Of a stretch of DNA of 64,000 nt, positions 24,991 through 37,519 are shown in pieces. Origin of the DNA: Ligula intestinalis (Eukaryota; Platyhelminthes; Cestoda; Diphyllobothriidea; Diphyllobothriidae); assembly GCA_036362985.1 (NCBI GenBank), contig JAYGXS010000004.1, forward strand, positions 63,942,141-64,006,140, read 5' to 3'. Below the pieces are notes generated by a model. That model ran no database searches and was not told where the DNA came from. It worked only from the letters and a program-made list of their open reading frames with translations. How positions within the stretch are numbered: position 1 is the first letter of the stretch; each line of letters starts with the position of its first letter. A program made the position numbers and the translations under genes.

Positions 24991-26239
24991 CTTAACGGTA
25001 ACGGAAATGACGAGGAGGTAGATGTGATTGTTGGGACAAGGAGTTTATTCGCTTGAACTTTTGAAAACAGTGGCGGATCTATCCCCGGCAGCAGTAGCAG
25101 GAACGGGTGACAAAAAACATATGATCTTCCTCAAACGTAATCTCGAAACAATAAAAGCTAATATAAAGGCAGGCCAAATTCAAAATGAATAGGCAACGGT
25201 AAAAATACAAGAAAGGTAGAAAATTAAAGCTTATACAAAAATAGCACATGATTTATAGACAAAATATCTGAATTTATGAGGATATCCGGGGGGAATATAA
25301 GACGCATTAAGTAGGCATCATTTTGTAGCGAATGAGGGCGTTTTGCAAAGCCTGCATTACGGCGCGACTGGAATGTCTTGCACTAGGCTGCACGATGATG
25401 CATATTGCAGGAGCGCCTAATTACTCCCTCCTGACTGCAAGCACATTTCAGAATTATAGTAAATTATTCATGGGATATGTAGGCTAGTCTATAGTTCTGG
25501 CCATTACCGGGAGGGTAGGGGCAGCTGTAAAATGTAGGGCCAGAAAGAAAGCATTTTCCTCTAGCAACGACCACCCTTCAATGTCTCTTTATGACTGCTA
25601 GACCACCGGCTCAAATTTCAGCTGAACTGACTGGAACCGCTGACGATGGTTGTCAGCACTGAGACGACCGCCAAAGCTCTACCTAACTGTGCTTCTCGCT
25701 TCAGTTTCCATCACCTCACTTCCCACAAAAAAATGGGAAACCTGAACTTTGGTTGGGGAAAGTTTTTTTTATGACAGACGCTTTAAATTCTGCCCTTGTT
25801 TTTTGAGAGGGGGATGGGGTGCGAGTAAACCAGCATTTACAATTGAGCTCTCTGCACAGTCTGCATATACTCTCTTAGCAGCGAATTTTTAATTTGTTCT
25901 CACTCATCCTGTTTTTGCACCGCCATTACACACAGTGAAAGTGAATCATGCGAGTTTTCCTGTCCCTTGGGAAAACAAATTTTGAATTTTCCTGACCTTT
26001 CATGATATCTTTTGTCTGTTTTAGAACCAGGAGCAGTTGCGCACCGGCTTTCGAACACACAAAAATCACGGTTACAGCTCGGTAAGTCAGATTTCTTTGT
26101 TTCCTGCTTTCTTGTTGGTAAATGATAAATCAGAAGCGCTGGCCTTTTAGGCTCCTGTCTTGTCCTTTTGTTTCATCTCAGAGTCCCTATTTAAGCACGT
26201 CCAAGATTGAATTGGAGCTGTTATTTCATCATGGGTGGA
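24991..26239. other. Intron sequence; no gene seen
   Basis: Nothing recognisable was found on either strand. Confidence 0.4.
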
Positions 26240-26530
26240 GGGAAAATTTCAGCCTGGGTACTCACCGATCAGTTAGGGGGGCTCACTAGTCCCTTGCAGA
26301 CCCGGGGTTCAGTCTGAAGCCCGGCTATCGGCTACATAGCGGCAGATGCCATAGGCAAAAGAACCTCGCTGACAAGAGAGAAAGAGAGTAACCAGAGAGA
26401 CTGGATAAGTCATTTGTGGGTTATCAGCCGGCATTAGACAATTACCCCAACCCAAGGTGTCAAGCCACCGAGGCTCGATTCTGTGACGCGTTGATTAAAG
26501 TCCAATGATTAAAAGTACTTTTCTATTATA
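26240..26530 (-). repeat. SINE-2 copy, long form
   Basis: The minus strand begins with the tRNA-like CATTGGACTTTAATCAACG, then a B-box-like GAATCGAGCC. GGTTGGGGTAAT, GGCTGATAACCCAC and AAATGAC follow, with the tail TCTTTTGCC..CATCTGCCGC. The head matches the copy at 37.9-38.1 kb (TATTGGACTTCCAATCAACG). The core region is degenerate. Confidence 0.6.
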
Positions 26531-26664
26531 CTCTCTTCCTCATCAGTAAACATTTTAGTTATTAATTGATAGTTCCTGTACGTTCGTCTGGAAGGTTCTC
26601 ACCTGGAGCCTAGGGAACAAACGACGCTTCATTTTCAGTTTACTTGGTAACGATACTTAACAAT

Positions 26665-26910
26665 GCTTTATTTAGTTGACCCAATTTTGAAAAAACCTCG
26701 CGGCATTCATTGAGCTTTGAACTTGCATAGCAGGAAAGGGTTTTAAGCAGCCAGCGCTCTACCACTTGAGCTACAAACGCCAAGCCTTGCGCCGTGAAGT
26801 TAATGACACTTTGATCGATTTTACCCGCCCAACTTTACCGCTCGTATGGAATCCACCAATATAGAGCAGCAAGCTAACTGCCCAAGCAGGCTATGCCATT
26901 TTCATGTTCC
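26665..26910 (-). repeat. SINE-1 copy
   Basis: The minus strand has an A-box-like TAGCTCAAGTGGTAGAGC and a degenerate B box. The body is shared with the 6.7 and 15.1 kb copies, including the complements of TTTACCCGCCCAACTTTACC and GGAATCCACCAATA. Confidence 0.75.
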
Positions 26911-28009
26911 ACTGTGCGATTGGTAGAGATAAGTAAGAATTTATTTCTATCTAACAACTTATGTACTTTTTAAAGTCTGAGAATAGCACATTGTTTTCTG
27001 AATGGGCTTACGGATTCGAAAGTCCAACCAGGTGTCGCTCGAGATTTCAAACCAATTTCAATCTTTACTTCACGGCTTTTGTGCGAGAATTTTAGTCATA
27101 AAATAACTAATCTTGCGTGTGGAAGACAATAAATTTCATGTCAACAATTTCAAGACTGTCACCAATTCATAGCACTCTCCAGCACGTGAGTTCGAAATAC
27201 TGATAAAACTTGACACCTTTCAAGGTAAAGTGAACCTGTATACTTTAAACTGCATAAAAGACAACTGTTTATGCACGTTTAACTAGGCAAACTTCTACAT
27301 AATATGAAAGTTACTCTTGTATTGGAGGCAAAGTAACTACAAACTTACCCTTATTCCCAACCTTAGCTTAATCCTTGACCTTAGCTCTAGCCTTGGCTTA
27401 AGATGTAACCGTAACTCCTACACAAATGTCTTATGAATTCAGCGCAAAGTCAACTGCGTTTACGAGCGGTTCCTGGTCCTATTTCGTGCCAAGGGGACGA
27501 AGATAATATTAGCAATCCTCATCGTCTTACCTTGTAATAGTTTTTCAAATCAGATGAATTATCTTCTATATAAAATAAAAACGGCTTTTTCGGTACCAGA
27601 AGTCGTGTAAATCAACGAAAAATTGCTTTTTCTGTCAGTGGCAATAGGCGCGTGGACTTGCAGGTGTAAGGGTGTAACTGGTCAGTGTTCCACCCAAAAC
27701 GGACTCATTTCATGGACAACAATCTTTGTTGCAGTTCAAGGTTCATCGTGGGTGTTTCGGCGAACGTCTCAAGACCGAGTACTTGCCATTCGCGCACGTA
27801 CATTTAAATGCTGTTTTTTATGGAGAAGACGGGGGCAGCAGTAAAAGCAAACGCGATTTATCTATTCATTAATTTATGGTGACATTGGCCTGAAATAAAA
27901 ACGGCGAGAGACTACCTTCCTATTCAAAACAGCCGAATACCTTCACTGGCAAAATGGGCTAAGGGTTAAAGAAGATTTAGCGATTCTTACCGCTTCCTAA
28001 ATGATTGAG
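26911..28009. other. Intron sequence; no gene seen
   Basis: A short degenerate CCTTAGC/CCTTGAC array lies at about 27345-27415. No coding similarity was found. Confidence 0.4.
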
Positions 28010-28590
28010 AAAGATACGCTTTATTTTGAAAAACATCATCCCACAATTTTCAGCAAAATGTCATCCATTCACCATAAATAAAATATAGCATTAAAACTAC
28101 ACAACAAAGAAGAGGCATATGCAATTTGTAGCGGAAAACGACTGCACTTTTCGATATCTTGGAGAAATGTCCTTGAATAAATCGCAAAACGTAGGCTAAG
28201 TTGGACTGCCTTCAAATCTGCTCTGGCGTCATGCGCTGATGACCTCATTTTTTGTATTAATAATAAACAATGAGGGATAAAAGTTGCTTCTGATGGGTGC
28301 ATTGGGCCAGCCAATGTAGCCGTAGCTCAACTGTTAGGACATTCGCCCTGATAGGAGAGACCGCGAGTTCAAATCTCGGCATGGCAGCAATTTCAGCGGC
28401 CACACTGGGGTTGGGTATCACTAGCCAATCACGCCTTACAAGGCCGAAAAGGCCTTCCTAGTGTCCCCTGTCTTTGCTGGTAATTTCCTTCTGCCTATAT
28501 CCTAGCCGCCTCGCGGTGGAGGCTCGAGAGAGAGCTCTGATGGCAACATGGAGGGATGAGTGGGTCGCTGTATGCATCTATGCCACTTTA
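28010..28590 (+). repeat. Dispersed repeat followed by a tRNA-headed SINE-2 copy
   Basis: 28010-28316 matches the repeat at 2870-3175. From 28317 the sequence is tRNA-like, with A box TAGCTCAACTGTTAGGA at 28323-28339 and B box CGAGTTCAAATCTCG at 28364-28378. The SINE-2 body follows, with GGTTGGGTATCACTAGCCAA, stem GCCTTACAAGGC, CGAAA at 28445-28449 and the tail GTGTCCCCTGTCTTTGCTGG. The ends of the tRNA-like part do not form an acceptor stem, so this is a SINE head and not a functional tRNA gene. Confidence 0.75.
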
Positions 28591-29614
28591 TACAAAATTT
28601 CCATGCGAATTGTGGGAAGTAAAAATTGCAACTCAATTTAAAAAGCTACAAAGGAAAAATAAAATGGTCAGTGAGTGGCCAGTACTTACGCTTAATATGG
28701 TCTACTGGACTATCCAGAAAGAGATAATATGCTAGAACTAAAATCCAGGCAACCGTATCCTCACACGTTCTTCACACCTAGGGCTTATTACTAGAATAAG
28801 AATTGTATACATCTAGGCTTTTGGATTCTCGCTAGAAGTCCCCATTAGAGGCAACCACAGACGACAGGGATGAGCAAACAAAGAGTGTCATTTCAGCGAA
28901 TTTAGTTGCAATTTTATCACGTAGTACCACAAGTATAATCACAATAAACAACACTAGGTAAGAAAGTGTGGCACTTGACAACTCGCGTGCAGATGGCTAT
29001 TGATCATCGAAGATGAATGCGGTACCGGTATGGCATTACTTAAAGAATGCATCCTCTTCGTAACCGACTGTCTTTGCTGATGAGTTCTGTTAGGAGCCCC
29101 AGAGGACCGGTAGGTATGTTGATAAAAGTGTTAGGAATAATATGCCATTTTGTCTTACAGATTATAACGTCAGTTCATGCTGGCGATGTAGGCTATACCA
29201 AACGAGCAAAATAAAAGATCGAACAATGGGAGCTGTGCTAACCGGATATGAAAAATATTTTTAATTTAGGTGCAAGGCCCATGTCTCTAGAGGTCCTCCT
29301 TTCATCCCTATTAACTGCCTAGAAGGTAAATTGGAGTCCGTTAGACCCTTGACCCTGGACTGGCCTGGGCTGCATGAAAATCCTGATAATAGACATGAGT
29401 CAATATATCTCCTGGATTCGAGGGGAAATTTTCCAATTAGACCCTACCACGCTGTGAAACGCAGAAATTCTACAATTGGGAAGGATTTCGACTGAGCCTC
29501 CTGTAACCGTTTTTTTCCCGAAGATCACACTAGAGCCTTCCAGCGTATCTTTCTGCTTTGTTCATAGCCACTTCATTGTACAACGTTTTTTTTCTTCTTA
29601 TGTCGCCTTTACAG
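28591..29614. other. End of the 16.4 kb intron; no gene seen
   Basis: The stretch ends in the pyrimidine-rich acceptor TTCTTATGTCGCCTTTACAG at 29595-29614. No other feature is visible. Confidence 0.5.
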
Positions 29615-30038
29615 CCTGTACACCACGCTGCCCGGGACTGGAGAGAGAATGTACCTCTCAGACATGGAGGACGTGGAGCGGAGGAGCGCACGGATGGCTG
29701 TCGGTCTCGACGCCAATCGTTTTTCCAACGAATATGAACATCTCGTGCATCAGCCGGTAGAGCTGGATGTTACGCGCGTTCTACCAGCTTGGGCTCTGCG
29801 GCTAACTCAGGTGGCTGACGGCCTCAAGGGGCCGCCGGAGGCCCTCAGGGGTGACACCACAGCGCTAATCTACTGGAACCCCCGCAACGGTTACCCCTAT
29901 CTGATTGGGCAGCGAGCTGGACATGTGCGTGTCGAGGTCTTGGCCACGCCGCAGGACCCGCAGCCCCTAGCGCAGGCCGACGTAGAGATCACGGACACCG
30001 TTTTAAACAAGTTTGTCGCACTGAGGGCGGAGTGCGTG
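29615..30038 (+). CDS. TMEM132: TMEM132-family membrane protein, exon b (extracellular domain)
   Basis: The exon lies between a strong acceptor and a GTAAGG donor. It enters with one base completing the codon split after 13213 and leaves in phase 0. It encodes about 141 residues. LIGQRAGHVRVEV aligns with the family's VGREPG-type turn and beta strand. ADVEITDTVL and FVALRAECV align with the DDKV-containing strands that end this domain in TMEM132 proteins. The upstream WALRLTQVADGL fits the conserved tryptophan before it. In the known family this is part of a run of Ig-like (BIG-type) extracellular domains on a single-pass membrane protein thought to act in cell adhesion. That role is inferred from the family only. 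Confidence 0.85.
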
Positions 30039-30253
30039 GTAAGGGTGATTCCAACTTGTGCTTGTTACAAAAATAGGACACGTATCAGTCGTTGGTGCAA
30101 TTATACGAATATATTACTAGAATATACTGTCCGCTGGTCCTAGTAAGTCTGGATTGTATAATTAGCCTTCTTAGCGGTGGCATATTACCTCTAGCAACAA
30201 TATCCTAGCCCAAGCTATGTAAAATGTGACACAGCTTTTAGTGAACAAGGATT

Positions 30254-30795
30254 AGAGGGCTTCAAACATGTATTTATGTGGAATAGCATAAACAAAGATT
30301 CACAGTCCCTGCTGGGATCTTGGGGATATGAGTAGACTTTCTGTAAAGTCCAAGCTACGTATACATGCTATAGTAGGCTTATAGGTAGTCTTTAGACTGC
30401 AAACCTTACGACCTTAAGGCATGGTAGGACTTTTGCTATTATTTACTGATGCTTTATTTCAATCAATAAACTAATCACTTTATCTCATGCAGATTGGCGG
30501 TGCATGATGGGTGCCGACTTCTTACAACGTACAGAGAGGTCATATGGTAGTACGCTATTTACGGGCCTTAGTAAGCATGATTGCTAGAATTTGCACTTAA
30601 GCATACGCACATACTTCTAGCAGCAGTATCGTAGTCTGAACCTTGTAGGAACGGACACACACGGATGAATAAAGTTGAGATGATGGAAACAAAGGCAACC
30701 TATGCTGTGGTTAGGGCCCCAAACATGTACTTACTCGGAATGGTTAAAGTCCAGATTCACACTCCTTGTTGAGATCAAGATGTATGAGCCTCAGC
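30254..30795 (+). repeat. Direct repeat pair in the 3.7 kb intron
   Basis: A block of about 90 bases (GGCTTCAAACATGTATTTA, TGGAATAG, AGATTCACAGTCC, TGAGAT-like) at 30254-30340 recurs in altered form at 30707-30795. Its nature is unknown. Confidence 0.5.
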
Positions 30796-31096
30796 GTTGG
30801 CTGTAATCAGCGTCACCTTTGACAAATAGTACTACCAGTACTACTGGCATGCAGATACATTGGCGACTAATAGTAAGTAGTATAAATAGGAGAAGCCATT
30901 TCAGTCTCGGCCTCCTTTAGCTTGTATTGATACCTACTGAGGGTGAGTAAGGGAAGGTAGTAAGTTAGTACCCGCGCAAAGTCTACTGTCACTTTAGACT
31001 AAGTTAGGCGGTGTTTCCGGCTTGCATTGGAGAAAGCTGTCAATGCCGGGTGAAGGTAAATAGTAAGGTTGACGCTTACTATGTTTGTCATCACTA

Positions 31097-32087
31097 CAGT
31101 AGATGCCGCGAATCACGCAACATTTCGACATAGGCGAAAGATTGATACACCTTTGCTAATCGATATTGACTCAGGTTGAGATACTGATAAAGCGTGTAGT
31201 CTATTCTGAAGTTTATTCTGTCATGATAAGATGCGGGCTCTTTAAAGAGCTTCGTTCTGACTACCAACAAAAATTGTCGGTTGCAAAAAGTGGCTACGTT
31301 AGTAGTATGCCTTTTATCATTGATTTTGACTGTCTTTATAAATTCAAATATATTTTATGGAAACAAGCACGAAAATATCATTTCTTGTACTAGTTTAATA
31401 GAAAATTATGCCTTCTTTAAATTTCATACTCAAAGAAAGCGTAGCTTAGGTTTAAATAAAGTTGCTAATTATAAGCTTTTTGCAATTATGAGCTCTTTAT
31501 TCATAAAACATCAAATCAGTAAATTTATTAATGCTGCATACACTGCATAAAATATTTTCCACATCTTTTTTAATATTTTATGACATTTATGTGACTTCTT
31601 CCTCAAACAGTAGGCGAAAACGTACTTTTCCTTAAACAGGATGTACACAGAGCGCAGTGTTTAAACCTTGAATTCGAATGTAGCACTCACTAGGTTAGAA
31701 AATCATTCGGCGACTTATCAACTTTTTTATAACCGAAAGTTACGCTTTCTTTGAGTATGAAATTGAAATTAGGCGTAATTTTCTATCAAACAAGTACAAA
31801 ATATGATCTTTTCGTGTACGTTCTGCATAAAATATATTTGAATTTATAAATGCAGTGAAAATAAATGATAAAAGGCATACTACTTAAGTAGCCAGTTTAT
31901 ACAATAGATACTTTTTGCTGGTAGTCAGAACGAAGTTCGTTAAACAGCCCGCGTCCTATCATGAGGGAATAAACTTCAGAATATACTGCACGAAAATCAG
32001 TATCTCAACCTGAGTCAATATCGATTTGCGAAGGAGTATCAATCTTTCGTCTATGTTGAAATGTAGCGTGATCCGTGGCGTCTACTG
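31097..32087. mobile_element. Palindromic TA/CAGTAGA element, complete
   Basis: The element is flanked by TA on both sides (31095-31096 and 32088-32089). Its ends are CAGTAGATGCC and GGCGTCTACTG. The terminal inverted repeats extend through GCAACATTTCGACATAGGCG and GAAAGATTGATAC. The arms continue almost to the centre, so most of the 991 bases is one imperfect palindrome. TA duplication with CAGT-type ends is typical of Tc1/mariner/pogo-related elements. No transposase is encoded, so it resembles a large MITE. Confidence 0.85.
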
Positions 32088-33309
32088 TATAATGTACCCC
32101 CTGAGGCCGTCACCTTCTTTACCAACCTGTTGCTGCACTAAGTAGGTTTAATCGAAATCGATGCTCGAAGACACGCATACACAAATGTGATGCCGGCTCG
32201 ACGCGTTGTGCACGCGTTTTTAGTGTCCTGATGCACGTCATCGATTAAAGTGTTACTCGAAGCTGTTTGGGCAAATGCCACAACTGGAAGTGAAGGATGA
32301 GTTGATGCCTATTCAGGCTGGAGTTTGTGGTATAGACTTGATGCAGATGACGGCATATTTCCTGGTGACTTACCGACTTAAACACAGAAAATGGGGTGTA
32401 GAACGAAATGGTATCCCTGCGTAATAATTTTCAAATGCATCCGGCACCTCAAGTAGTTGAGAAGTAGAAGATGCGATCACTGGAACGAGGAGTGCATCTG
32501 CCTGACGTTTCGGTTCCTGTCTTGAACCCTTACTTCTTCTTCTGAAATGCTTCCTAGGACTCGCCTTTTTGCTTCTGTCGGCAAAACCAAGTAGTCTTCA
32601 CACGTATGTTTTATGTTCAATTTCAGCCAGAAGCCTTTTTAGGCAGGCCGACCGTCCGAGTGGTCAGTTGGCCACGATAGGACATGTATATGTGGGCTTA
32701 TGTTTTTGGATGGCATCTTTACTGTAAAATTTAAGTGTTACAGCCCCTGAAGTTTGGATCATGCATTTAAAGCATACATCATTTGATGGGATATGCTCTC
32801 ATTATTATTAAAAGCGCATCACATTCCAAAGCCAGGTTAATCCATTTTATTCACCTAAGGGGTTCTAGGGGAATAATGGCCTTACTGTACATGTTTTAAA
32901 AATCTAATGATCGATGGTTCATAAGGCCAACATTCCCTTCAAAACTGGCTTATTTTTACGACTCTGGTTAAGATAAGAATGTTTTTTTGTAAAGTTCTCC
33001 GATGCCATCATGTAAGGTTGCTTTCTTGTAAATATTCAAACATAGAGTTTGATAAGTTTTCTTACAGAAACAGTTTTACTAAGTCTATTTGGACTTCGGT
33101 TAATCCCCCAACTATCTAGTAATGCCTTATGAACTGGTAGTATAGGCAAACACGAGGGAAACTGAATAGGTAAATTGTATCGCTTGTATCACCAGCTGCT
33201 ACGGCTGTCAGGGTCTCTGTCGGAGTCCAAAGCAGAATTAGCTAGTTGAGTTCCGTTAGCGGTCGATGAAAGTTCATCAACGAGTGTCGATATTCTCCGA
33301 CTAAAATAG

Positions 33310-33500
33310 GTTAAAAATGAGCTAGTGGCTAAATGGATAGGACGTTAGTCGCTGATCAAAATATTCGCGAATTCAAGGGTCGGGTGGGTCATCACTTGGG
33401 TCCGACAATGATTGGCTGACGACTGCTAATAAGTCAGAAGTGGTCATTTCAGTGTCCCCTGTCTTTGTTGGCACTGCTATCAGATGTTTAAATATCATTT
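33310..33500 (+). repeat. SINE-2 copy with hammerhead-like core
   Basis: A tRNA-like head (AGTGGCTAAATGGATAGGA, then GAATTCAAGGGTC) is followed by CATCACTTGGGTC, GATTGG, CTGACGA (33416-33422), a stem II-like CTGCTAATAAGTCA, GAAG (33437-33440) and the tail CAGTGTCCCCTGTCTTTGTT. The core fits CUGANGA, but the last core base is G, not A. Confidence 0.65.
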
Positions 33501-33727
33501 TAACACCATTTGGTGGTATTTGAAGTTTAATTCGACGGCGACCGCGATTCAGAGTGTTTCCTGTCAGAACGAACGTAAAGCCGAGTAGTGGCTACAACGG
33601 TAACCGTTACTGACAAAATTAATTCTACTTATTTTATTTCAATAGCATTATATTTAATTGTAAATTACATTCTATGTCTAATCCTTAATGAGATCTTACC
33701 TATGCACGCGTAAATTATTCACTTCAG

Positions 33728-34402
33728 AGTTGGATGATAACGCTGTCTGGGAGACTGGAACCCCATCCTTCTGCTGAACAAACCCTGCATGCTATGCCGG
33801 AAGTTTATTCGTCGGAGACATCGGAGAATCCATCGCAACCCCTTCTGTCTAACGAGCAGGACATGACTGCTGACTTCACTATGCCGCATCCACGTATTTT
33901 AATGCTGGATGTTCGAGGCCGGGATCCAAACGAACCCAAGGTCGTCACCGATGCCACCGATTCTGCTAATTTCTTACTCGATGCCAACGGTACCATCTCC
34001 AGTAATTCCGTTGTATGCCCCATGGGGAAGGTCAGCCTGACACTGCGAATGGCCGACGGCACTGACCTGCTTCTGCATGAGTTACCTCGTGGCCAGGTGC
34101 GTGTCAGCGCGACGGCGTCCTCGGTCTCTGGTGCCCCGAAGCTGGTGTGGGATCCGGCCGATCTCCTGAAGATTGGACCTCTCACGGAGGAGGGTAAGGC
34201 CCTCGTCTCCACCGGCAAACTGGGTTTGGGACCGTTGGTGGATATGAATGAGATCACCCTTTGGCCAGCCTCGGAGAGCTGCCGACCCAGGCCATTCATA
34301 GCAATTGGAAGGGCCAATCTGGGGGCGCAGAAGGATCCCGGACCAGCAAAGCAGGTCTTCGACTGGGAGGAAGCTGCCATTCGTAAATATCGTGAATATG
34401 AG
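33728..34402 (+). CDS. TMEM132: TMEM132-family membrane protein, exon c (membrane-proximal extracellular domain)
   Basis: Both boundaries are in phase 0: acceptor TTCACTTCAG and donor GTAGCG, the weakest donor of the gene. It encodes 225 residues. SWMITLSGRL continues the strand after exon b. LTLRMADGTDLLLHELPRGQ aligns with the family's LxFSDxTxxPxxLYD segment. TLWPASESCRP and FIAIGRANLGA align with the cysteine and glycine-containing strand that closes the extracellular part of TMEM132 proteins. The segment between SSETSENP and ADFTMPHP is low-complexity and probably a flexible insert. A minus-strand open frame of 231 codons over the same DNA is its shadow. Confidence 0.88.
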
Positions 34403-37249
34403 GTAGCGCAGCAAACTTTAAATAATATATTTAAATATCTGTAGGTTTGAGTGGTATTTTTAGTTGTTTTCGTCGTCGTTTGAGGACTAAGGCATCTCAT
34501 ACACTGCCCTGTGTTTGTAGCCTGGAAAGAGGCAAGGTCTTAGCTTAAATTAATGACAAATTCTAACATTTTCATTTTAATATACAATTGCTTAAGGGAA
34601 GAGGGCAAAGGTACTTTATGTAGTGCACCTTATATACCCATAGTCCAAGCATTTTGTCCTACGGAAACGGTGGTTATGGGAGTTTGGGTGGTGCAAAAAT
34701 AGGAAAGGCAGAAGTAAAAGTACCGTGGAAAAATGTAGTTGAAGTTGTTTCCCGCGGCCGCTGGGAGTAAGTCCTCCCGTTTGTGCGCGGCACTTCGCGC
34801 CGTAGACTATACTAATCGCACTCTAGAACTGTAAGATGGGCCTCATTTAAATTGAATTAAACGACCTCCTCATCATTATTTTGATTTTTTCAGGAATTTT
34901 TCGCAATTCATTCAACGATAATACAAATTTGTAAAATCTAGCGATATAAATAAACATCGTTTTTTAAATACAATAAAATAAAATGCGTATAGCAGTTATA
35001 AAGGTATATTCCACTGCCTTTGATAATCCTCCACATATAAAACCCCCAAAACCACCGTTTTCGTTGAACAAAATGCTGTAACTAGGGTGCACTTCTCAAG
35101 CATCTGTTGCCGGGAAGAATACCTAAATCATCGCGTTGTGAAATTAAATAATTTGATATTTACTTTGGGTCATCGGCATTTACTGCCTTCAAACCGTTTA
35201 TACATTTAGCAGTATTTCTATGAGGACTTCTGTGAGCAATGTAGGATCATGAAGCTGGTAAGCCCTATTTTGTGCTTTGAAGTGAGCTCATGTTTAATTT
35301 GTCTGAGTAAAACTTCTATATCCGAAGCTATAGAGCATTGCTTAGTATGAAAGCCATATATGTAATATGAAGTAATGAGCTAAGCATAAACGGATTGCAG
35401 TTGTCTAATTGTAATCCTCACAGCACTGAACAATGATCACTAAGGCAGGTTTAATGGGAGATTCGATAGCTTCTACGACTCTCAAGCTGCGAACTGCTTA
35501 GGAGAACAAGGCAACGTGGGAATTATGATTATTTTCATATAGAAGAACGGAGAATACTTGGAGCAGGCCGCAAACGGACAATTAAACCAGCTCATCACGT
35601 TAAGTATGTAGGTATCATTCCGTTAACCATCAGAAACTAACTGTCCGTTTTTTTGATTGACCAAAGCGCTGTACAGTTGGCTCATAAAATACGTTTATCG
35701 GACTGCTCTGAGTCGCCATAAATTATCAATGGCGAGGAGTATATATGCAGCTCCACTCATGTTAATATCAGTTTTGTCAGGAGGACAGCTTGAGGTTTTA
35801 ATTAACGGAAGCTGTATAGGGCCTTGTATGGACTCCTATTTCGCCAACATGTCTGTTTTAGTACCCAAGTAAGTGCCTCTGAAGATTGCGCGAGTTTAAA
35901 TATATGTATTGAGAGTGCGTGAGTGGACAACAATCCACCAACATTGGGTTCATTGTTAAAAAGGTCGAATTGGTTAAGCCGGCCCCCCTATTCCTTCTAT
36001 TCAATCTAACCCTTAACTTTGACTTTTCCATTTTCACAAGCTTGATCACACACTTGTAATGCATGGTATAATATGCCTGCGTAGATTAAATAAGTGGACA
36101 TGCAATATCAACAAAATCGAGAGGCTAACTATTTGTCGCAAGTGCTAGTGTTGACAAGAGACGTAGGTTCCCCTAAATCTCAAGTCAGGTAAGATGAAAT
36201 AAGTGGGGACAGTTTTACTGCGGGAGAAAAAACTGTACAGAGATTGCGGCACCAGCCAAATGCCAGGCAAGTTTGTTCGTCAGATTTCTAAGAAGTTGCG
36301 TGCTGTTGTGTAGCTTTGCCTGCGCGATGAGTGCTTTGCCGTCTGCACAGCCAATAAAATGAAGCGGGGGTATCGACTGACTTGGAGTTTATACGTTTAT
36401 GAAGCAGCGAGTCGATCGATAGCATGAGAAACGCCGATAGCGCGCGGCGTTAATAATTCCGCGTGGGCGAAGGGCCTGGCAGAGCGAAGGCAGGATGAGT
36501 CTCGCACAGCTTCGCTGGGTGGCAGAGTCCTGCCTATGCACCGGTGTCTTTTTAATTATTCTTAGACATATCTGTAACGCAGACGTTCCAAGAAAACAGT
36601 TTTACGGCGCTCACGACTTACTATCCCACCTCCAGACGGCCAAAGCTGTCAGGTGCGTTACTCAGGGAAATGAATTAGACCAGGTCTTATTTGACCTGGT
36701 AATTCTACGCATTGTCAACTACAATATGCCCTACGTGTTAAATCTTGCAGCCTTTCACGTTGCTCCCTGACGAGCTAAATCAGTTTTCCTTTGGAGGTGG
36801 ATTAGGGTGCAGTGCTTCCTTCCTACTGCCATGTTATGACAGTCTCAAGCGAGTTTCGAGAATCCTCACTAAAGCCTGCCGCTTGTGATGCTAAAGAAGC
36901 AATAGTGTCTGTTATAACGACGAATTCAGCCTCTCTAGTGCTAAAACGATGACATCTGATGTGTGTCACCGTCGAATTATGCCCTGTTGAAATCCCCAAG
37001 GAAGAACACAATAAGAAGGACATAATTCTGGAATCCACCCAGAGGAGGGTTTATTGTGTACAAACCTGGAGGAACTGTCACGGGTGGCTGTTACCGCTGG
37101 TTAATCTCCAGCGCGCTCTTTGTGCAGCCTTGGGGGCAAGCCCCGACACTGGGAGCGGACTGGCGTCGTCTCGCGTCCGCTGTCGCAACTCTCCCTGTGC
37201 CAAGGGACAGTGTCTTAAAAGAGAGTTTGAAACATTCTTTACAAGGTAC
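34403..37249. other. First part of the 6.0 kb intron; no gene seen
   Basis: The sequence is AT-rich, with no recognisable exon or element. Open frames at 35657-35872 and 36495-36770 have no family resemblance. Confidence 0.45.
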
Positions 37250-37260
37250 AAATTTGAAGA

Positions 37261-37329
37261 CAGCGTAGGTAGCAGAATTTAATGGCACCATAAATTTCGC
37301 GAGCGCTCATCAGCCGCTTCCACTCGCTG
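37261..37329 (-). ncRNA. Hammerhead ribozyme, type I, intact core
   Basis: On the minus strand the core is CTGATGA (complement of 37307-37313), stem II GCGCTCGC, then GAAA (complement of 37295-37298). Stem III is the near-palindrome TTTATGG..CCATTAAA. The cleavage site is AUU before CUGC. Stem I is GCGG/CUGC, an internal loop, then CAGCG/CGCUG. All invariant core bases are present. Hammerheads are known in PLEs. Confidence 0.85.
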
Positions 37330-37450
37330 CATAAACAGAGTAACGAATGATAAATTACCGAATTGGCTACCTCAAGTGACCTTGACTTTTTGGATCGATT
37401 TTTCTATATGAATTCAATTATGTAATTTATCATTTGTTATTCTGTTTATG

Positions 37451-37519
37451 CAGCGAGTTGAAGCGGCTGATGAGCGCTTGCGAAATTTATGGTGCCATTA
37501 AATTCTGCTACATACGCTG
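37451..37519 (+). ncRNA. Hammerhead ribozyme, type I, intact core
   Basis: The core is CTGATGA (37467-37473), short stem II GCGCTTGC (37474-37481), then GAAA (37482-37485). Stem III pairs 37485-37492 with 37495-37503, with one bulge. Cleavage is predicted after U37504. Stem I pairs 37463-37466 with 37505-37508, then, after an internal loop, CAGCG 37451-37455 with CGCTG 37515-37519. Stem II has only two or three pairs, which is weak but usual for small PLE hammerheads. Confidence 0.85.

Noticed and set aside
28230..28260. CTGATGACCTC as a hammerhead core
   Set aside because: No stem II or GAAA follows, and the homologous repeat at 2.9-3.2 kb has CTAATGACC at this place.
28317..28392. Possible functional tRNA gene
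   Set aside because: A and B boxes are good, but the ends do not form an acceptor stem. The sequence continues into the SINE-2 body seen elsewhere.
33805..34500. 231-codon minus-strand open frame
   Set aside because: Antisense shadow of exon c, which has matched splice sites and family similarity.
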